This document shows, one piece after another, positions 39,818 through 48,483 of a stretch of 53,420 nucleotides of DNA. A program made the position numbers and the translations under genes. Under the pieces are notes generated by a model. It saw only the letters and a list, made by a program, of their open reading frames with translations. It searched no databases and was not told where the DNA came from. Source of the stretch: Taibaiella sp. Its GTDB lineage: Bacteria; Bacteroidota; Bacteroidia; Chitinophagales; Chitinophagaceae. The DNA is taken from contig JAIOYR010000017.1 in NCBI GenBank assembly GCA_021740995.1, positions 1 to 53,420 on the forward strand. Direction: 5' to 3'. How positions within the stretch are numbered: position 1 is the stretch's first letter; every line of letters begins with the position of its first letter.

Positions 39818-42622
39818 TTACACAACCATTTTCTGTTTCTTAAACTCTCCCTTGCTTTTCCTTATCCTGCAAGACACCACTTTGTACTCAGGGCACAGGG
39901 CCTCTGAGTCTGATATGCTGCTGGTAATATTGTTGAGCATGACTTCCGGAAAGTGGAAGGTGCTGCTGAGTATGCCGGGTTTTACCTCATCGGTTATTCT
40001 TGCTTTGATGTCTACCTTGCCTCGTGGCGATTCTACACATACCATATCCCCTTCGCTTATCAGGTGTTTTGCAGCATCTTCGGGGTTTATCATCAGCACA
40101 TCGTCTGTGATTATCAGTACATTGTTGGTTCTGCGGGTCATAGCACCACAGTTGTAGTGCTCCAGCTCGCGGTTGGTGGTGATGATATACGGATAGTCTT
40201 TTTCGTTTTGCACCAGTTCTTCTGACTTCCTGTAATTGTTGTGTATGAACTTACCCTTGCCTCTCTTGAAGGATTCTGTGTGCAGTATGTCTGTACCTTT
40301 GCCTTCTTTGTTTACCGGCCATTGCTTGCCGTTATCGCCCAGCTCTGCCCATTTCACCCCTTCGAAGAATGGTACTATCTGTGCTATTTCTTCGAGCACC
40401 CACTCAGGGTCGTATACTGCAGGCTGCTTGTAGCCCATCAGGTTCATAATGTCTACCATTATCTGCCCATCGCTCTTGGTGCCGTCCAGTGGGTCTACCA
40501 CTGCGTTTACCCGCTGTATCCTCCTTTCGCCGCTGGTGAATGTTCCGCTTTTCTCGAGGAAGGAGGCTGCCGGAAGGATCACATTTGCAAGCTTGGCTGT
40601 CTCTGTCATAAACAGCTCCTGCACCACAAATAGCTCCAGCTTTGCGAGCGCTGCTTTTACATGGTGAGTATTAGGGTCTGTCTGTCCCATATCTTCTCCT
40701 ATCACCCACATTGCCTTTAGCTTGTCGCTAAGGGCAGCGTCATACATTTGTGGGATTTTCAGGCCAGAGTAGTTGGGGAGTTTGGCATTGTAGAACTCTT
40801 CATATTTTTTGTGGTACACAGGATCTGCTACATCGTAGTAGCCTGCTCCCTGGTGTGGTTGACAACCCATGTCGGCAGCGCCCTGTACATTGTTTTGTCC
40901 GCGCAGCGGATTAACGCCCACTCCCGGCCTGCCTACATTGCCGGTGATCATGGCAAGGCTCGATATCATCATAATGGTGAATGTACCCTGTGAGTGCTCT
41001 GTAACTCCCAGCCCGTGAAACTCCATGGCATTGGGCGCTTTGGCATAGGCTATTGCAGCATCTCTCACCAGTTGCTTGTCTACACCCGAAATGCGGGATA
41101 GTTCATCTATATCCTGCGCAAGTATCTCTTGTTTGAATTCTTCGTACCCCTCTGTACGCTGTGCAATGAAATCCTTATCCTCCATACCCTCGCTGATGAT
41201 ATAGTACAACATCATGTTCAGCACAGCCATGTTGGTGCCCGGACGCAGTTGCAGGTGGTAAGTTGCATACTTAGCCAGCTCTGTGCGGCGTGGGTCTATG
41301 ACAATAGATGTTTTGCCACTCATAGCTACCTGCTTCAGCTTTGCACCTGTTACGGGGTGTCCGTCGGTTGGGTTGGCACCTATCACCAGTATACAGTCTG
41401 TAAGCTTCAGGTCTTTTATAGAGTTGGTGGCAGCACCGGTACCAAAAGTGCGCTGCATTCCCAGCGCTGTAGGTGAGTGGCACACGCGGGCGCAGCTGTC
41501 TACATTGTTGGTTCCTATCACCGCCCGCAGAAACTTCTGCATCAGGTAATTTTCTTCGTTGGTGCCGCGTGCCGATGAAACTCCACCTATGGCATCAGCA
41601 CCGTATTTCGACTTTATTTCAGTGAGTTTGTTGGCTATGAAATTATATGCTTCATCCCAGCTAACGGGCACAAACTCGCCATCTTTCTTTATCATGGGCG
41701 AGCGCAGCCTGTCGGCATGGTTGTAGAATGAAAATGCAAAGCGACCTTTGAGGCATGTGTGGCCGGCATTCGCCTCGGCCTCATAAGGCGCCTGTATCGA
41801 TTTTATCTTTCCTCCTTTTACCGCCACTTCCAGATTGCAGCCTACACCACAATAGGTGCATACGGTGCGTACTTTTTTATCTACCTGTATCGACTTAGAC
41901 TCAAAAATATCAGAGATAGCCGATGTAGGGCAAGCCTGTGCACAGGCACCGCAGCTCACACAGTCGCTCTTCTCGAAATTGGTCTCAAGGCTCTTGATGA
42001 TATGACTATCAAAGCCCCTGCCGCCCATACTGAGGACAAATTGCCCCTGTACTTCGTCGCAGGCACGCACACATCGAAAACAGTTGATACACTTGGAAAA
42101 GTCGGAGGTCATGTAAGCATGACTGAGGTCTTTTTTGCGGTCCAGGTGGTTTTTGCCTTCGGGGTAGCGCACATCGCGTATGCCTACCTTGGCAGCAACT
42201 GCCTGCAGCTCGCAGTTATTATTCACTTCGCAGGTAAGGCAGTCGAGCGGATGGTCTGTAAGTACCAGCTCTACTATGTTCTTACGCAGTTTTTGTATTC
42301 TTTCTGATTCGGGGTATATAAATGCACCCGGCATAACGGGGGTATGGCAAGATGCCATGGTTTTTACCGGGCCTCCCTTGCTCAGGGCCACATCTACGCT
42401 ACATACACGGCAAGAGCCAAAGGGGTCGAGGTTAGGCGCATCGCAGAGGGTAGGTACAGCATCCTTGCCAAAGTGTCGGCGCATGAGTGCCAGTATTGTA
42501 TCGCCTTCGCGTATCTCGTAAGGTTGGTCATCTATATAGGCAATTTTAGCAGCTACTCCTGCCTGCTCATTGCCAGTGCCGCCCGAATTTGGTTTGCTCT
42601 CTACAAAATACTGCTTGCTCAT
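39818..42622 (-). CDS. Formate dehydrogenase alpha subunit, molybdopterin/Fe-S, Cys type
   Basis: A 934-residue protein. An N-terminal 2Fe-2S domain has C60, C71, C74 and C92. A NuoG-type site carries H124, C128, C131 and C137. Two 4Fe-4S clusters follow (C178-C188 and C221-C231), then the bis-MGD domain with C255/C258/C262/C290. ARVCHSPTALGMQ places the Mo-ligand residue at C381, a cysteine instead of selenocysteine, with the adjacent His. This is the layout of NAD-type FdhA/FdsA proteins that oxidise formate to CO2. No beta/gamma partner or fdhD is adjacent, so the electron acceptor is unknown. It needs molybdopterin (moaDE at 6.8-7.5 kb). Confidence 0.92.
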   Translation of the reverse strand: MSKQYFVESKPNSGGTGNEQAGVAAKIAYIDDQPYEIREGDTILALMRRHFGKDAVPTLCDAPNLDPFGSCRVCSVDVALSKGGPVKTMASCHTPVMPGAFIYPESERIQKLRKNIVELVLTDHPLDCLTCEVNNNCELQAVAAKVGIRDVRYPEGKNHLDRKKDLSHAYMTSDFSKCINCFRCVRACDEVQGQFVLSMGGRGFDSHIIKSLETNFEKSDCVSCGACAQACPTSAISDIFESKSIQVDKKVRTVCTYCGVGCNLEVAVKGGKIKSIQAPYEAEANAGHTCLKGRFAFSFYNHADRLRSPMIKKDGEFVPVSWDEAYNFIANKLTEIKSKYGADAIGGVSSARGTNEENYLMQKFLRAVIGTNNVDSCARVCHSPTALGMQRTFGTGAATNSIKDLKLTDCILVIGANPTDGHPVTGAKLKQVAMSGKTSIVIDPRRTELAKYATYHLQLRPGTNMAVLNMMLYYIISEGMEDKDFIAQRTEGYEEFKQEILAQDIDELSRISGVDKQLVRDAAIAYAKAPNAMEFHGLGVTEHSQGTFTIMMISSLAMITGNVGRPGVGVNPLRGQNNVQGAADMGCQPHQGAGYYDVADPVYHKKYEEFYNAKLPNYSGLKIPQMYDAALSDKLKAMWVIGEDMGQTDPNTHHVKAALAKLELFVVQELFMTETAKLANVILPAASFLEKSGTFTSGERRIQRVNAVVDPLDGTKSDGQIMVDIMNLMGYKQPAVYDPEWVLEEIAQIVPFFEGVKWAELGDNGKQWPVNKEGKGTDILHTESFKRGKGKFIHNNYRKSEELVQNEKDYPYIITTNRELEHYNCGAMTRRTNNVLIITDDVLMINPEDAAKHLISEGDMVCVESPRGKVDIKARITDEVKPGILSSTFHFPEVMLNNITSSISDSEALCPEYKVVSCRIRKSKGEFKKQKMVV

Positions 42623-42706
42623 AGTCTTGTGTTTTACAAAAAATACAATTTACCCATTTACGCACATAAAATCACCCTATGGTTTTAATGCCATAACGCA
42701 CAACTT

Positions 42707-42714
42707 CAAATATA
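42707..42714 (-). promoter_or_regulatory. -7 promoter element of the formate dehydrogenase gene
   Basis: TATATTTG on the minus strand, a perfect match, implying a leader of roughly 80 bases. From here to 42908 no gene is visible. Confidence 0.6.
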
Positions 42715-42908
42715 ACGATTTTTGGAGAAAATGAAGCTTATTTAGAGCGTTAAAATCAATCGGATTTTTTCTTGTAAGTGGTTATTTGTCAGAAGGCAAC
42801 CAGAAATCATTCACTGGAAACGGTAAGGCAGCCGACTAAGTGAGATGAAAATTTGGCAGTATTAAACCAACGATAAGGGCAATGTGGTGCTTTAAGAAAT
42901 AATTTGGG

Positions 42909-42916
42909 TAAATTTG
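42909..42916 (+). promoter_or_regulatory. -7 promoter element of toxin-antitoxin module 2
   Basis: TAAATTTG, a perfect match, 17 bases before the antitoxin ATG at 42934. It shows that the in-frame upstream start at 42904 is not used. Confidence 0.65.
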
Positions 42917-42933
42917 TGGACAAACAGTGTGAA

Positions 42934-43194
42934 ATGACTTACGAATCGGTTAAAGAGAAACTATACTGGTATATTGAGCATGCTGATCAAAACAAGGTGA
43001 TGGCAATCTATACGCTTGTTAAGGAAGATCCGGCAAGTGAGGGCATGATTGAGCGAGGGGAGATTTATGATGAGGCTACACTTAATATACTTGAGGAACG
43101 TCGGAAAAATATACTTTCAGGCAATGTGGAAACATATAGTCTTGAAGAAAGTAAAGAACGCATAAAACAGTTTCGCAAAAGCCATGGAGTATAA
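42934..43194 (+). CDS. Antitoxin of ParE-type module 2 (86 aa)
   Basis: An 86-residue protein: MTYESVKEKLYWYIEHADQN, a helical N-terminal half, then EIYDEATLNILEERRKNILSG and a charged tail SLEESKERIKQFRKSHGV. The IYDEATLNILEERR segment followed by an RIKQF-type tail is typical of Bacteroidota addiction-module antitoxins. It overlaps the toxin gene by 11 bases. The start is the ATG at 42934 because the promoter lies between it and the earlier in-frame start. Confidence 0.8.
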   Translation: MTYESVKEKLYWYIEHADQNKVMAIYTLVKEDPASEGMIERGEIYDEATLNILEERRKNILSGNVETYSLEESKERIKQFRKSHGV

Positions 43195-43480
43195 GCTGGT
43201 GCTCACACAAATTGCAGATGAAGATACCCGGGAAGCCCTTCTTTATTACGGTGGTATCAATTTCTCTTTGGCAGATCGGTTTTACGATGAGCTATTAGAA
43301 ATTTATGACAAACTCTCCAAATCTCCTCAACACTATTCCTATTGCCCATCTATAGTACCCAATACGATAAGAGATGTAAAGCTCCCAACTTTTCCTTACC
43401 TGGTAGTATATGAAATTGTAGATAATTTGGTACACATAATAGCAGTAATGAACTGTAACAGGAAGCCCCGAGTTTATTGA
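43184..43480 (+). CDS. RelE/ParE-family toxin (module 2)
   Basis: A 98-residue protein: MEYKLVLTQIADEDTREALL, SLADRFYDELLEIYDKLSKSPQHYSY and the C-terminal strands IRDVKLPTFPYLVVYEIVDNLVHIIAVMNCNRKP, the fold signature of RelE/ParE toxins. It is not closely similar to the module 1 toxin, so the two modules are not a recent duplication. It converges with the 43550 gene, with a 69-base gap lacking features. Confidence 0.87.
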   Translation: MEYKLVLTQIADEDTREALLYYGGINFSLADRFYDELLEIYDKLSKSPQHYSYCPSIVPNTIRDVKLPTFPYLVVYEIVDNLVHIIAVMNCNRKPRVY

Positions 43481-43549
43481 TGAAAATGGAATGATGCCAA
43501 TGTAGCACTACTCCTAATGCTCAATAACATCGCAGCTAATGTATACCAA

Positions 43550-44374
43550 TCACTTTTTGTGCTTGTTTGCGCTAAATTCAGGCACTATCCTTTGCTTCGC
43601 AGGTGCAGGAGGTGCAGGCTTTATATTTTGCGCTTCTGATTCGCCGGTCACGAAAACCTGCTCGCGCATAATACTCGTTTCAAGACCCCGATAGCGCTTT
43701 ATAGCCTGAATGATCTTCATAGATTTTGCGGCATTATTCCTGGTAATATATATCCGCAAATCAGTCAAACCTGCAGCTGTATGTAACGGTGTCTGGTTTT
43801 CCCCCTCCACAGTGAAACGCTCATGGACGATGAGTAGACTGTAATTACCGGTATCTATTTCTTTGAGAGAAAATCTACGCGCTTCATCAGAAGAGCTGCT
43901 GGCCACTAATGTTTCGTTTGTTTTTATTTGTACTATTAGCCCGGCTAGAGGTTGTCCGAATTCATCCTTAATTCGCCCGATTATTTTACTTCTTGTGACA
44001 ATAGCTGTACTTGCTACATCCAATTTAGCTATGCTTTGAGTCGCCCTTGGCGCTTTGTTTTGCGCAACAACCTCGGTAGCCTGTGTAAAAATCAATGTCA
44101 GCCCCAAGGCTATTGTAATTCTATATAGCCTGCTATGTGGCTGTGGGGGAATGTACAATGGTCTCGATAATTGTGTTGCGAAGAACCTGCCACAAACACG
44201 GTCGGTATTCTGAGAAAAGAAATTGTAAAGAGCAGCATCGCCCCATGTGGTAAAGTCAACTACCGTCTTGCTGCAATGTGCACAGTGCCGCCCCTCGGCA
44301 TCAGGTGTCATCTGCTCCCATGGCTGGCTGCAAGGGGTAGAGATGTTGATTTGTATGGGTTTTGGTGTAGACAT
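43550..44374 (-). CDS. Cys-motif / membrane / CarboxypepD_reg-like protein, twin A
   Basis: A 274-residue protein. Residues 1-75 form a cytoplasmic domain with PCSQPWEQMTPDAEGRHCAH and a CSKTVVDFT...VCGRF motif, with Cys/His spacing like a small metal-binding module found in Bacteroidota. A single membrane helix follows (about 84-104, ITIALGLTLIFTQATEVVAQ). The extracytoplasmic part has a beta-sandwich of carboxypeptidase-regulatory type (SKIIGRIKDEFGQPLAGLIV) and a disordered Pro/Lys tail. The first 105 residues are nearly the same as in the neighbour, while the rest is unrelated. Function unknown; signal transfer across the membrane is a guess. Confidence 0.75.
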   Translation of the reverse strand: MSTPKPIQINISTPCSQPWEQMTPDAEGRHCAHCSKTVVDFTTWGDAALYNFFSQNTDRVCGRFFATQLSRPLYIPPQPHSRLYRITIALGLTLIFTQATEVVAQNKAPRATQSIAKLDVASTAIVTRSKIIGRIKDEFGQPLAGLIVQIKTNETLVASSSSDEARRFSLKEIDTGNYSLLIVHERFTVEGENQTPLHTAAGLTDLRIYITRNNAAKSMKIIQAIKRYRGLETSIMREQVFVTGESEAQNIKPAPPAPAKQRIVPEFSANKHKK

Positions 44375-44443
44375 TTGGTTTGTTGTCGGTGTACAGCAAT
44401 TTAAATTTAGAGGAGGTACTCACCTGTAAGGTAAATCCGATAT

Positions 44444-45232
44444 TCATTTAGCCCTGATTGTCTTTTTTGTAGGTGTATTCCGATCCAGTTCAATTTCCTT
44501 TTTTCTCTCATCGGTAACAGGTGGGGGCGAACTTGTAGTCTCTCCTAAATGAACAATCATTCCCTCATTCCTTTTGTGATTTGAAGTATTGCAAATCAGT
44601 TTCATCGCTATATTCGCTATTGCAAAACTATCTTGTCGAGCGAGGTAGACGGTAGTTTTGTGGTTTTCATAGCCAATTGCAGTTACCAGCATTTCGTAAC
44701 TACCCTCTTTCAAATTTCCTATCCTGTAGTCGCCATTAGTATCCGTATTTACATAAGCTTCATAGCTGCCGTCGATATAGACTATGACAGTAGCACCGGG
44801 CATTGGGCCCGCTTGCTCATCTGTTATCCGCCCTCTTATCTCGCCTGTCAACCAGTCGGCGGTCTTTTCGCTAATATTGCTCTTACCGTAACTCTTCACG
44901 GTCATAGGCACCCTGTTTTGCGCAACAACTTCAGTAGCCTGTGTAAAAATCAATGTCAGCCCCAATGCTATTGTCATTCTGTACAGCCTGCTATGTGGCT
45001 GTGGGGGAATGTATAATGGTCTAGCTAATTGTGTTGCGAAGAACCTGCCACAAACACGGTCGGTATTCTGAGAGAAAAAATTATAAAGTGCACCATCGCT
45101 CCATGTGGTAAAGTCAACGACCGTCTTGCTGCAATGTGCACAGTGCCGCCCCTGTCCATCAGGTGTCATCTGCTCCCAAGGTTGGCTGCAAGGGGAGGAA
45201 ATGTTGATTTGTATGGGGCGCGGTTTGGGCAT
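44444..45232 (-). CDS. Cys-motif / membrane / CarboxypepD_reg-like protein, twin B
   Basis: A 262-residue protein. It shares the N-terminal Cys-motif domain and membrane helix with twin A (about ten differences in 105 residues). Its extracytoplasmic part is different: WLTGEIRGRITDEQAGPMPG then TDTNGDYRIGNLKEGSYEMLVTAIGYENHKT, a typical CarboxypepD_reg/CNA-B-like sandwich, and a charged tail. It lies upstream of twin A on the same strand (69-base gap). TATATTCG at 45258-45265 is the likely promoter of the pair. Confidence 0.78.
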   Translation of the reverse strand: MPKPRPIQINISSPCSQPWEQMTPDGQGRHCAHCSKTVVDFTTWSDGALYNFFSQNTDRVCGRFFATQLARPLYIPPQPHSRLYRMTIALGLTLIFTQATEVVAQNRVPMTVKSYGKSNISEKTADWLTGEIRGRITDEQAGPMPGATVIVYIDGSYEAYVNTDTNGDYRIGNLKEGSYEMLVTAIGYENHKTTVYLARQDSFAIANIAMKLICNTSNHKRNEGMIVHLGETTSSPPPVTDERKKEIELDRNTPTKKTIRAK

Positions 45233-45257
45233 TTTATAGTAATACTACTTGTATAGA

Positions 45258-45265
45258 CGAATATA
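45258..45265 (-). promoter_or_regulatory. -7 promoter element of the twin genes
   Basis: TATATTCG on the minus strand, a TAnnTTYG match, 25 bases before the ATG of twin B. Confidence 0.5.
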
Positions 45266-45353
45266 AAGATAATAATATTTGGTAAAGGTCAATTTTAGTG
45301 AGTGTCACAATGACAATAACTTTTTTGCCTAATGCCTCTTCAATAAATTACAA

Positions 45354-45716
45354 TCAATATTGCCCAGTACCCAGCATTACCAGCGTACATGCTTCCTGTA
45401 CTTTTATGCCCTGACTGGCAGCCATTTCCTCCAGCTCTTCGTTTTCTGTGCCTGGGTTAAATATGATGCGCCTGGGTTTTAGTGAAAGGATGTAATCGTA
45501 ATAGGGTTTCTGATTGTCGGGGTTGAGGTAAAGCGTCACTGTGTCTATATCGTCAGACAGAATCGGTTGTGCCGAAATATGCACCCCATTTACGGTGCCG
45601 CTTTTCTTTCCCACAGCTACTATCTCATGTCCCTTGGCCTGCAGCTTCAGCATAGCCATATTGCTATACCTGCCCGGATTTTCTGATGCACCTAAAACCA
45701 GTGTTTTGTTTTTCAT
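45354..45716 (-). CDS. CoA-binding (YccU-like) Rossmann protein
   Basis: A 120-residue single-domain protein: KTLVLGASENPGRYSNMAMLKL, AVGKKSGTVNGVHI, DTVTLYLNPDNQKPYYDYIL, IIFNPGTENEELEEMAASQGIKVQEACTLVML. This is the CoA_binding_2 (YccU/succinyl-CoA synthetase-like) fold. It binds CoA or a nucleotide; the partner is unknown. It has its own promoter (45738-45745). Confidence 0.9.
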   Translation of the reverse strand: MKNKTLVLGASENPGRYSNMAMLKLQAKGHEIVAVGKKSGTVNGVHISAQPILSDDIDTVTLYLNPDNQKPYYDYILSLKPRRIIFNPGTENEELEEMAASQGIKVQEACTLVMLGTGQY

Positions 45717-45737
45717 AAACCTCTCTTGATAAGACTA

Positions 45738-45745
45738 CAAAGGTA
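45738..45745 (-). promoter_or_regulatory. -7 promoter element of the CoA-binding gene
   Basis: TACCTTTG on the minus strand, a perfect match, 21 bases before the ATG. Confidence 0.65.
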
Positions 45746-45799
45746 CCTATGCTACTGTATATAGAATGTGAATGTTAAAGTAATCTGTTTATGCGGATA

Positions 45800-45835
45800 T
45801 AGATTTCTCAACTTTCAAAAAAGTTGAGAAATCTA
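45800..45835. repeat. Perfect 16-bp stem hairpin downstream of the Fe-S gene
   Basis: TAGATTTCTCAACTTT pairs fully with AAAGTTGAGAAATCTA across a four-base loop. It is about 70 bases after the stop of the minus-strand Fe-S gene and upstream of the CoA-binding promoter. There is no T-run, so it is a REP-like element or a transcript-stabilising stem rather than a classical terminator. Confidence 0.7.
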
Positions 45836-45867
45836 CCATGCTGAAGAACAAGAAACCAGAGCCCAGC

Positions 45868-45902
45868 TTTCTACTTTCTACTTAAGACTTTCTACTTAAA
45901 AA
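45868..45902. repeat. TTTCTACTT word repeat after the Fe-S gene stop
   Basis: CTTTCTACTTTCTACTTAAG and a further ACTTTCTACTTAAAAAC. In gene sense this is AAGTAGAAAG-type words directly after the stop codon, following the same rule as the other word blocks. Confidence 0.65.
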
Positions 45903-46679
45903 CTAAATGGACATTGCCACCATCTCCGCTATATCCAGCACCTGCACACTATCCTCCTTCTCCTTGTTCTTCACGCCATCCATAAGCATGGTGGTACAGA
46001 AAGGACAGTTTGCCGCTATGATGGTAGCGCCTGTTTCCAGGGCCTGTTCTGCCCGGTTGAAGTTTACGCGGGTAGTGCCGGCTTCTTCTTCCTTAAACAT
46101 CTGTGCGCCTCCGGCACCACAGCACATGCCATTGCTGCGGCAGCGTTTCATCTCCACCAGTTCTGTATCAAATGCCTGCAGTACCTCTCGTGGTGCCTCG
46201 TATATGCCATTGCCTCTGCCCAGGTAGCAGCTATCGTGGTAGGTGATTTTCTTGCCCTTGAATGCGCCTCCGTCTTTCAGTACCACCTTGCCATCATTGA
46301 TTAGCTGTTGCAGAAAGGTAGTATGGTGCATCACCTCGTAGGTGCCACCCAGCTTTGGGTATTCATTTTTAAAGATATTGAAGCAGTGCGGGCATATGGT
46401 TACTACCTTCTTAATGCCATAAGCATTGAGGGTATTGATGTTGTTGTAAGCCATCATTTGAAACAGGAACTCATTGCCTGACCTGCGCGCAGGGTCGCCC
46501 GTGCACATCTCCTCCTTGCCAAGTATCGCAAACTTTACACCCACCTTATCCAGTATCTGCGTAAAGGCTCTGGTAATGCGTTGCGCCCGCTGGTCGAATG
46601 ACCCGGCACAACCCACCCAAAACAACACCTCGGGCATCTCTCCATTTGCGGCATATTCCGCCATGTTTTTTATCGGCAT
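45903..46679 (-). CDS. CCG-domain Fe-S oxidoreductase (HdrB/LutA/GlpC-like)
   Basis: A 258-residue soluble protein with two cysteine-rich CCG domains: CTGDPARRSGNEFLFQ with TICPHCFNIFKNEYP, and SCYLGRGNGIYEAPREVL with CCGAGGAQMFKEEEAGTTR and NCPFCTTML. Such domains ligate non-cubane Fe-S clusters in heterodisulfide reductase B, glycolate oxidase GlcF and LutA. It is preceded in the same direction by the membrane ferredoxin-type partner at 46942. The pair is widespread in Bacteroidota, and an electron-transfer role between soluble donors and quinone is inference. Confidence 0.88.
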   Translation of the reverse strand: MPIKNMAEYAANGEMPEVLFWVGCAGSFDQRAQRITRAFTQILDKVGVKFAILGKEEMCTGDPARRSGNEFLFQMMAYNNINTLNAYGIKKVVTICPHCFNIFKNEYPKLGGTYEVMHHTTFLQQLINDGKVVLKDGGAFKGKKITYHDSCYLGRGNGIYEAPREVLQAFDTELVEMKRCRSNGMCCGAGGAQMFKEEEAGTTRVNFNRAEQALETGATIIAANCPFCTTMLMDGVKNKEKEDSVQVLDIAEMVAMSI

Positions 46680-46941
46680 GTCTTCTTTTTCTGAATTTTT
46701 GAAGTTAACAGCATCTTTTAACAGACGTCAATTAAGCATACATTAATTTTTGTTTCTGGGATCGACCTGCAAAGTGATTTCGCCATTTCAATCCATTCTG
46801 TCATCACGATTCCGGTACTTCCGCTGCAAATACATTATCGTCAACACTGCAATAGATACCTTTACCATACTTCATCACAAACGATATCCAAGTTCCAATT
46901 TCCACATTAACCACATTCCTACATTAATCACATTCCCCCAA
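46680..46941. repeat. Spacer with CCACATT words between the two Fe-S genes
   Basis: TTCCAATTTCCACATTAACC, CACATTCCTACATTAATCAC and ATTCCCCC lie next to the stop of the membrane Fe-S gene. In gene sense this is GGAATGTG/TTAATGTGG words after the stop. The remainder up to 46679 shows no clear promoter. Confidence 0.6.
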
Positions 46942-48261
46942 TTACCCATTCACCCACGCATCCCTATCATCCGGGCTAAACTTCCAGGGGGCCATATTGT
47001 TTTCTATGTTGCCAAACATCATATTCCATTCGCCGGGTGCGCTGCTCTCTTCCATTATCAGGTTGCGGCGCAGCTGCATTATTATATCCAGCGGGTCTAT
47101 CATCACCGGGCAGGCTTCCACACATGCCTGGCAGGTAGTACATGCCCTAAGCTCCTCGGTAGTGATATAGCCGTGTAGCAGCGATTTGCCATCGTCTACG
47201 TATTCCTTATTTGCATTGATATTCTTACCCACTTCTTCCATTCTGTCGCGGGTGTCCATCATTATTTTTCGTGGCGATAGTTTTTTGCCGGTCATGTTGG
47301 CAGGACAGGCGTCGGTGCATCTACCACACTCCGTGCAGGAGTAGGCATCGAGCAGGTTTTTCCAGCTAAGGTCCATTACATCTTTCGCACCAAAGCGGGG
47401 TGGGGCAGGGGCATCGCCTGTGGGTGCCGGTGGGGCTTTGTCGGGCTCCATCATATACAGTACCTCGTTCTGTATTTCCTTCATGTTCTTTGCTTCGCCC
47501 TGTGGCACCAGCTTGGAGTAATAGGCATTCGGGAAGGCAAGCAGAATATGCAGGTGCTTGGAATATGGCAGGTAGTTGAGAAACAGGAACACGCCAATGA
47601 TGTGAAGCCACCAGCTTGTGCGCTCTATGCCAATGAGTGTGCCAACAGACATGCCGGAAAACATGCCGGTAAGGTTACCACTAATCCAAAACGAATCGGT
47701 TTTGGTGTAATGCTCAGCCCCCAGTTGTTGCAGCGAGAGGTCGGCAGTGTTCATTATCAGAAACAGGGACATCAATACAACCTCTACAATCAGAATAATG
47801 TTAGCATCGTTGCGCGGCCAGCCGTTTAGTTCGGCCATATTCAGGCGACCTACTTTCAGTATGTTTCTACGAATGAAAAATACTACAACACCCAGTAGCA
47901 CCAGCGCCGCCAGCACCTCGAAGAATCCAATGAGGAAAGCATACAGACCACCCAGCATTGGTGCGAATATCCGGTGTGCGCCTGTTACACCATCTATAGA
48001 AATCTCCAGTATCTCTACATTGATAATAATGAACCCTGCATATACCACAAGGTGCAATAAAGCGGGTATGGGCTTCTTGAACATTTTTTTCTGACCCAGT
48101 GCCAGCAATACCATGTTCTTCCAGCGCTGGTTTTTATTATCACTTATATCCTCATCTCTACCCAGCAATATATTGCGGCGCATTTCTTTTACCTTCTTTA
48201 CAAAAAAGTAAACAGCGGCTATTGCGAGGGCTATAAATAATATTTGTTGTGCTATTTGCAT
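46942..48261 (-). CDS. Membrane-bound dicluster 4Fe-4S protein (HdrC/NarI-like electron-transfer subunit)
   Basis: A 439-residue protein. About five to six membrane helices in the first 270 residues (ILFIALAIAAVYFFVKKV, LLHLVVYAGFIIINVEIL, FLIGFFEVLAALVLLGVVVFF, IILIVEVVLMSLFLIMN, WWLHIIGVFLFLNYLPYSKH) form a cytochrome-b/NarI-like fold with His residues that may bind heme. The C-terminal domain has two 4Fe-4S motifs, CTECGRCTDACPAN and CTTCQACVEACPV. The start is ATG 48261; a longer frame to 48357 crosses the promoter. It probably links the CCG-domain protein to the quinone pool. Confidence 0.87.
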   Translation of the reverse strand: MQIAQQILFIALAIAAVYFFVKKVKEMRRNILLGRDEDISDNKNQRWKNMVLLALGQKKMFKKPIPALLHLVVYAGFIIINVEILEISIDGVTGAHRIFAPMLGGLYAFLIGFFEVLAALVLLGVVVFFIRRNILKVGRLNMAELNGWPRNDANIILIVEVVLMSLFLIMNTADLSLQQLGAEHYTKTDSFWISGNLTGMFSGMSVGTLIGIERTSWWLHIIGVFLFLNYLPYSKHLHILLAFPNAYYSKLVPQGEAKNMKEIQNEVLYMMEPDKAPPAPTGDAPAPPRFGAKDVMDLSWKNLLDAYSCTECGRCTDACPANMTGKKLSPRKIMMDTRDRMEEVGKNINANKEYVDDGKSLLHGYITTEELRACTTCQACVEACPVMIDPLDIIMQLRRNLIMEESSAPGEWNMMFGNIENNMAPWKFSPDDRDAWVNG

Positions 48262-48281
48262 CAGACCAACCAATTTTACCC

Positions 48282-48289
48282 CGAAAGTA
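48282..48289 (-). promoter_or_regulatory. -7 promoter element of the Fe-S module
   Basis: TACTTTCG on the minus strand, a TAnnTTYG match, 20 bases before the ATG at 48261. Confidence 0.55.
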
Positions 48290-48483
48290 ACAGGTTTTAT
48301 GCCAAAAGTCAAAAATTGAGCAATAGGCTTATAAGTCTTACTGCCAATAATATGCAAAGATGTACATGAGTATCAAGTTAATATATAGATTTTCCGGTGT
48401 TAAACGTTTGTAGTGCACTGCGCTTTTTTTGCTCCTATCCAACCGTTATTCACTAAATTGCCTCAAGATTGCGTACTACAAAC

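Noticed and set aside
45800-45835. Intrinsic terminator for the Fe-S gene
   Set aside because: The stem is perfect but neither strand has a T-run after it; listed as a REP-like element instead.
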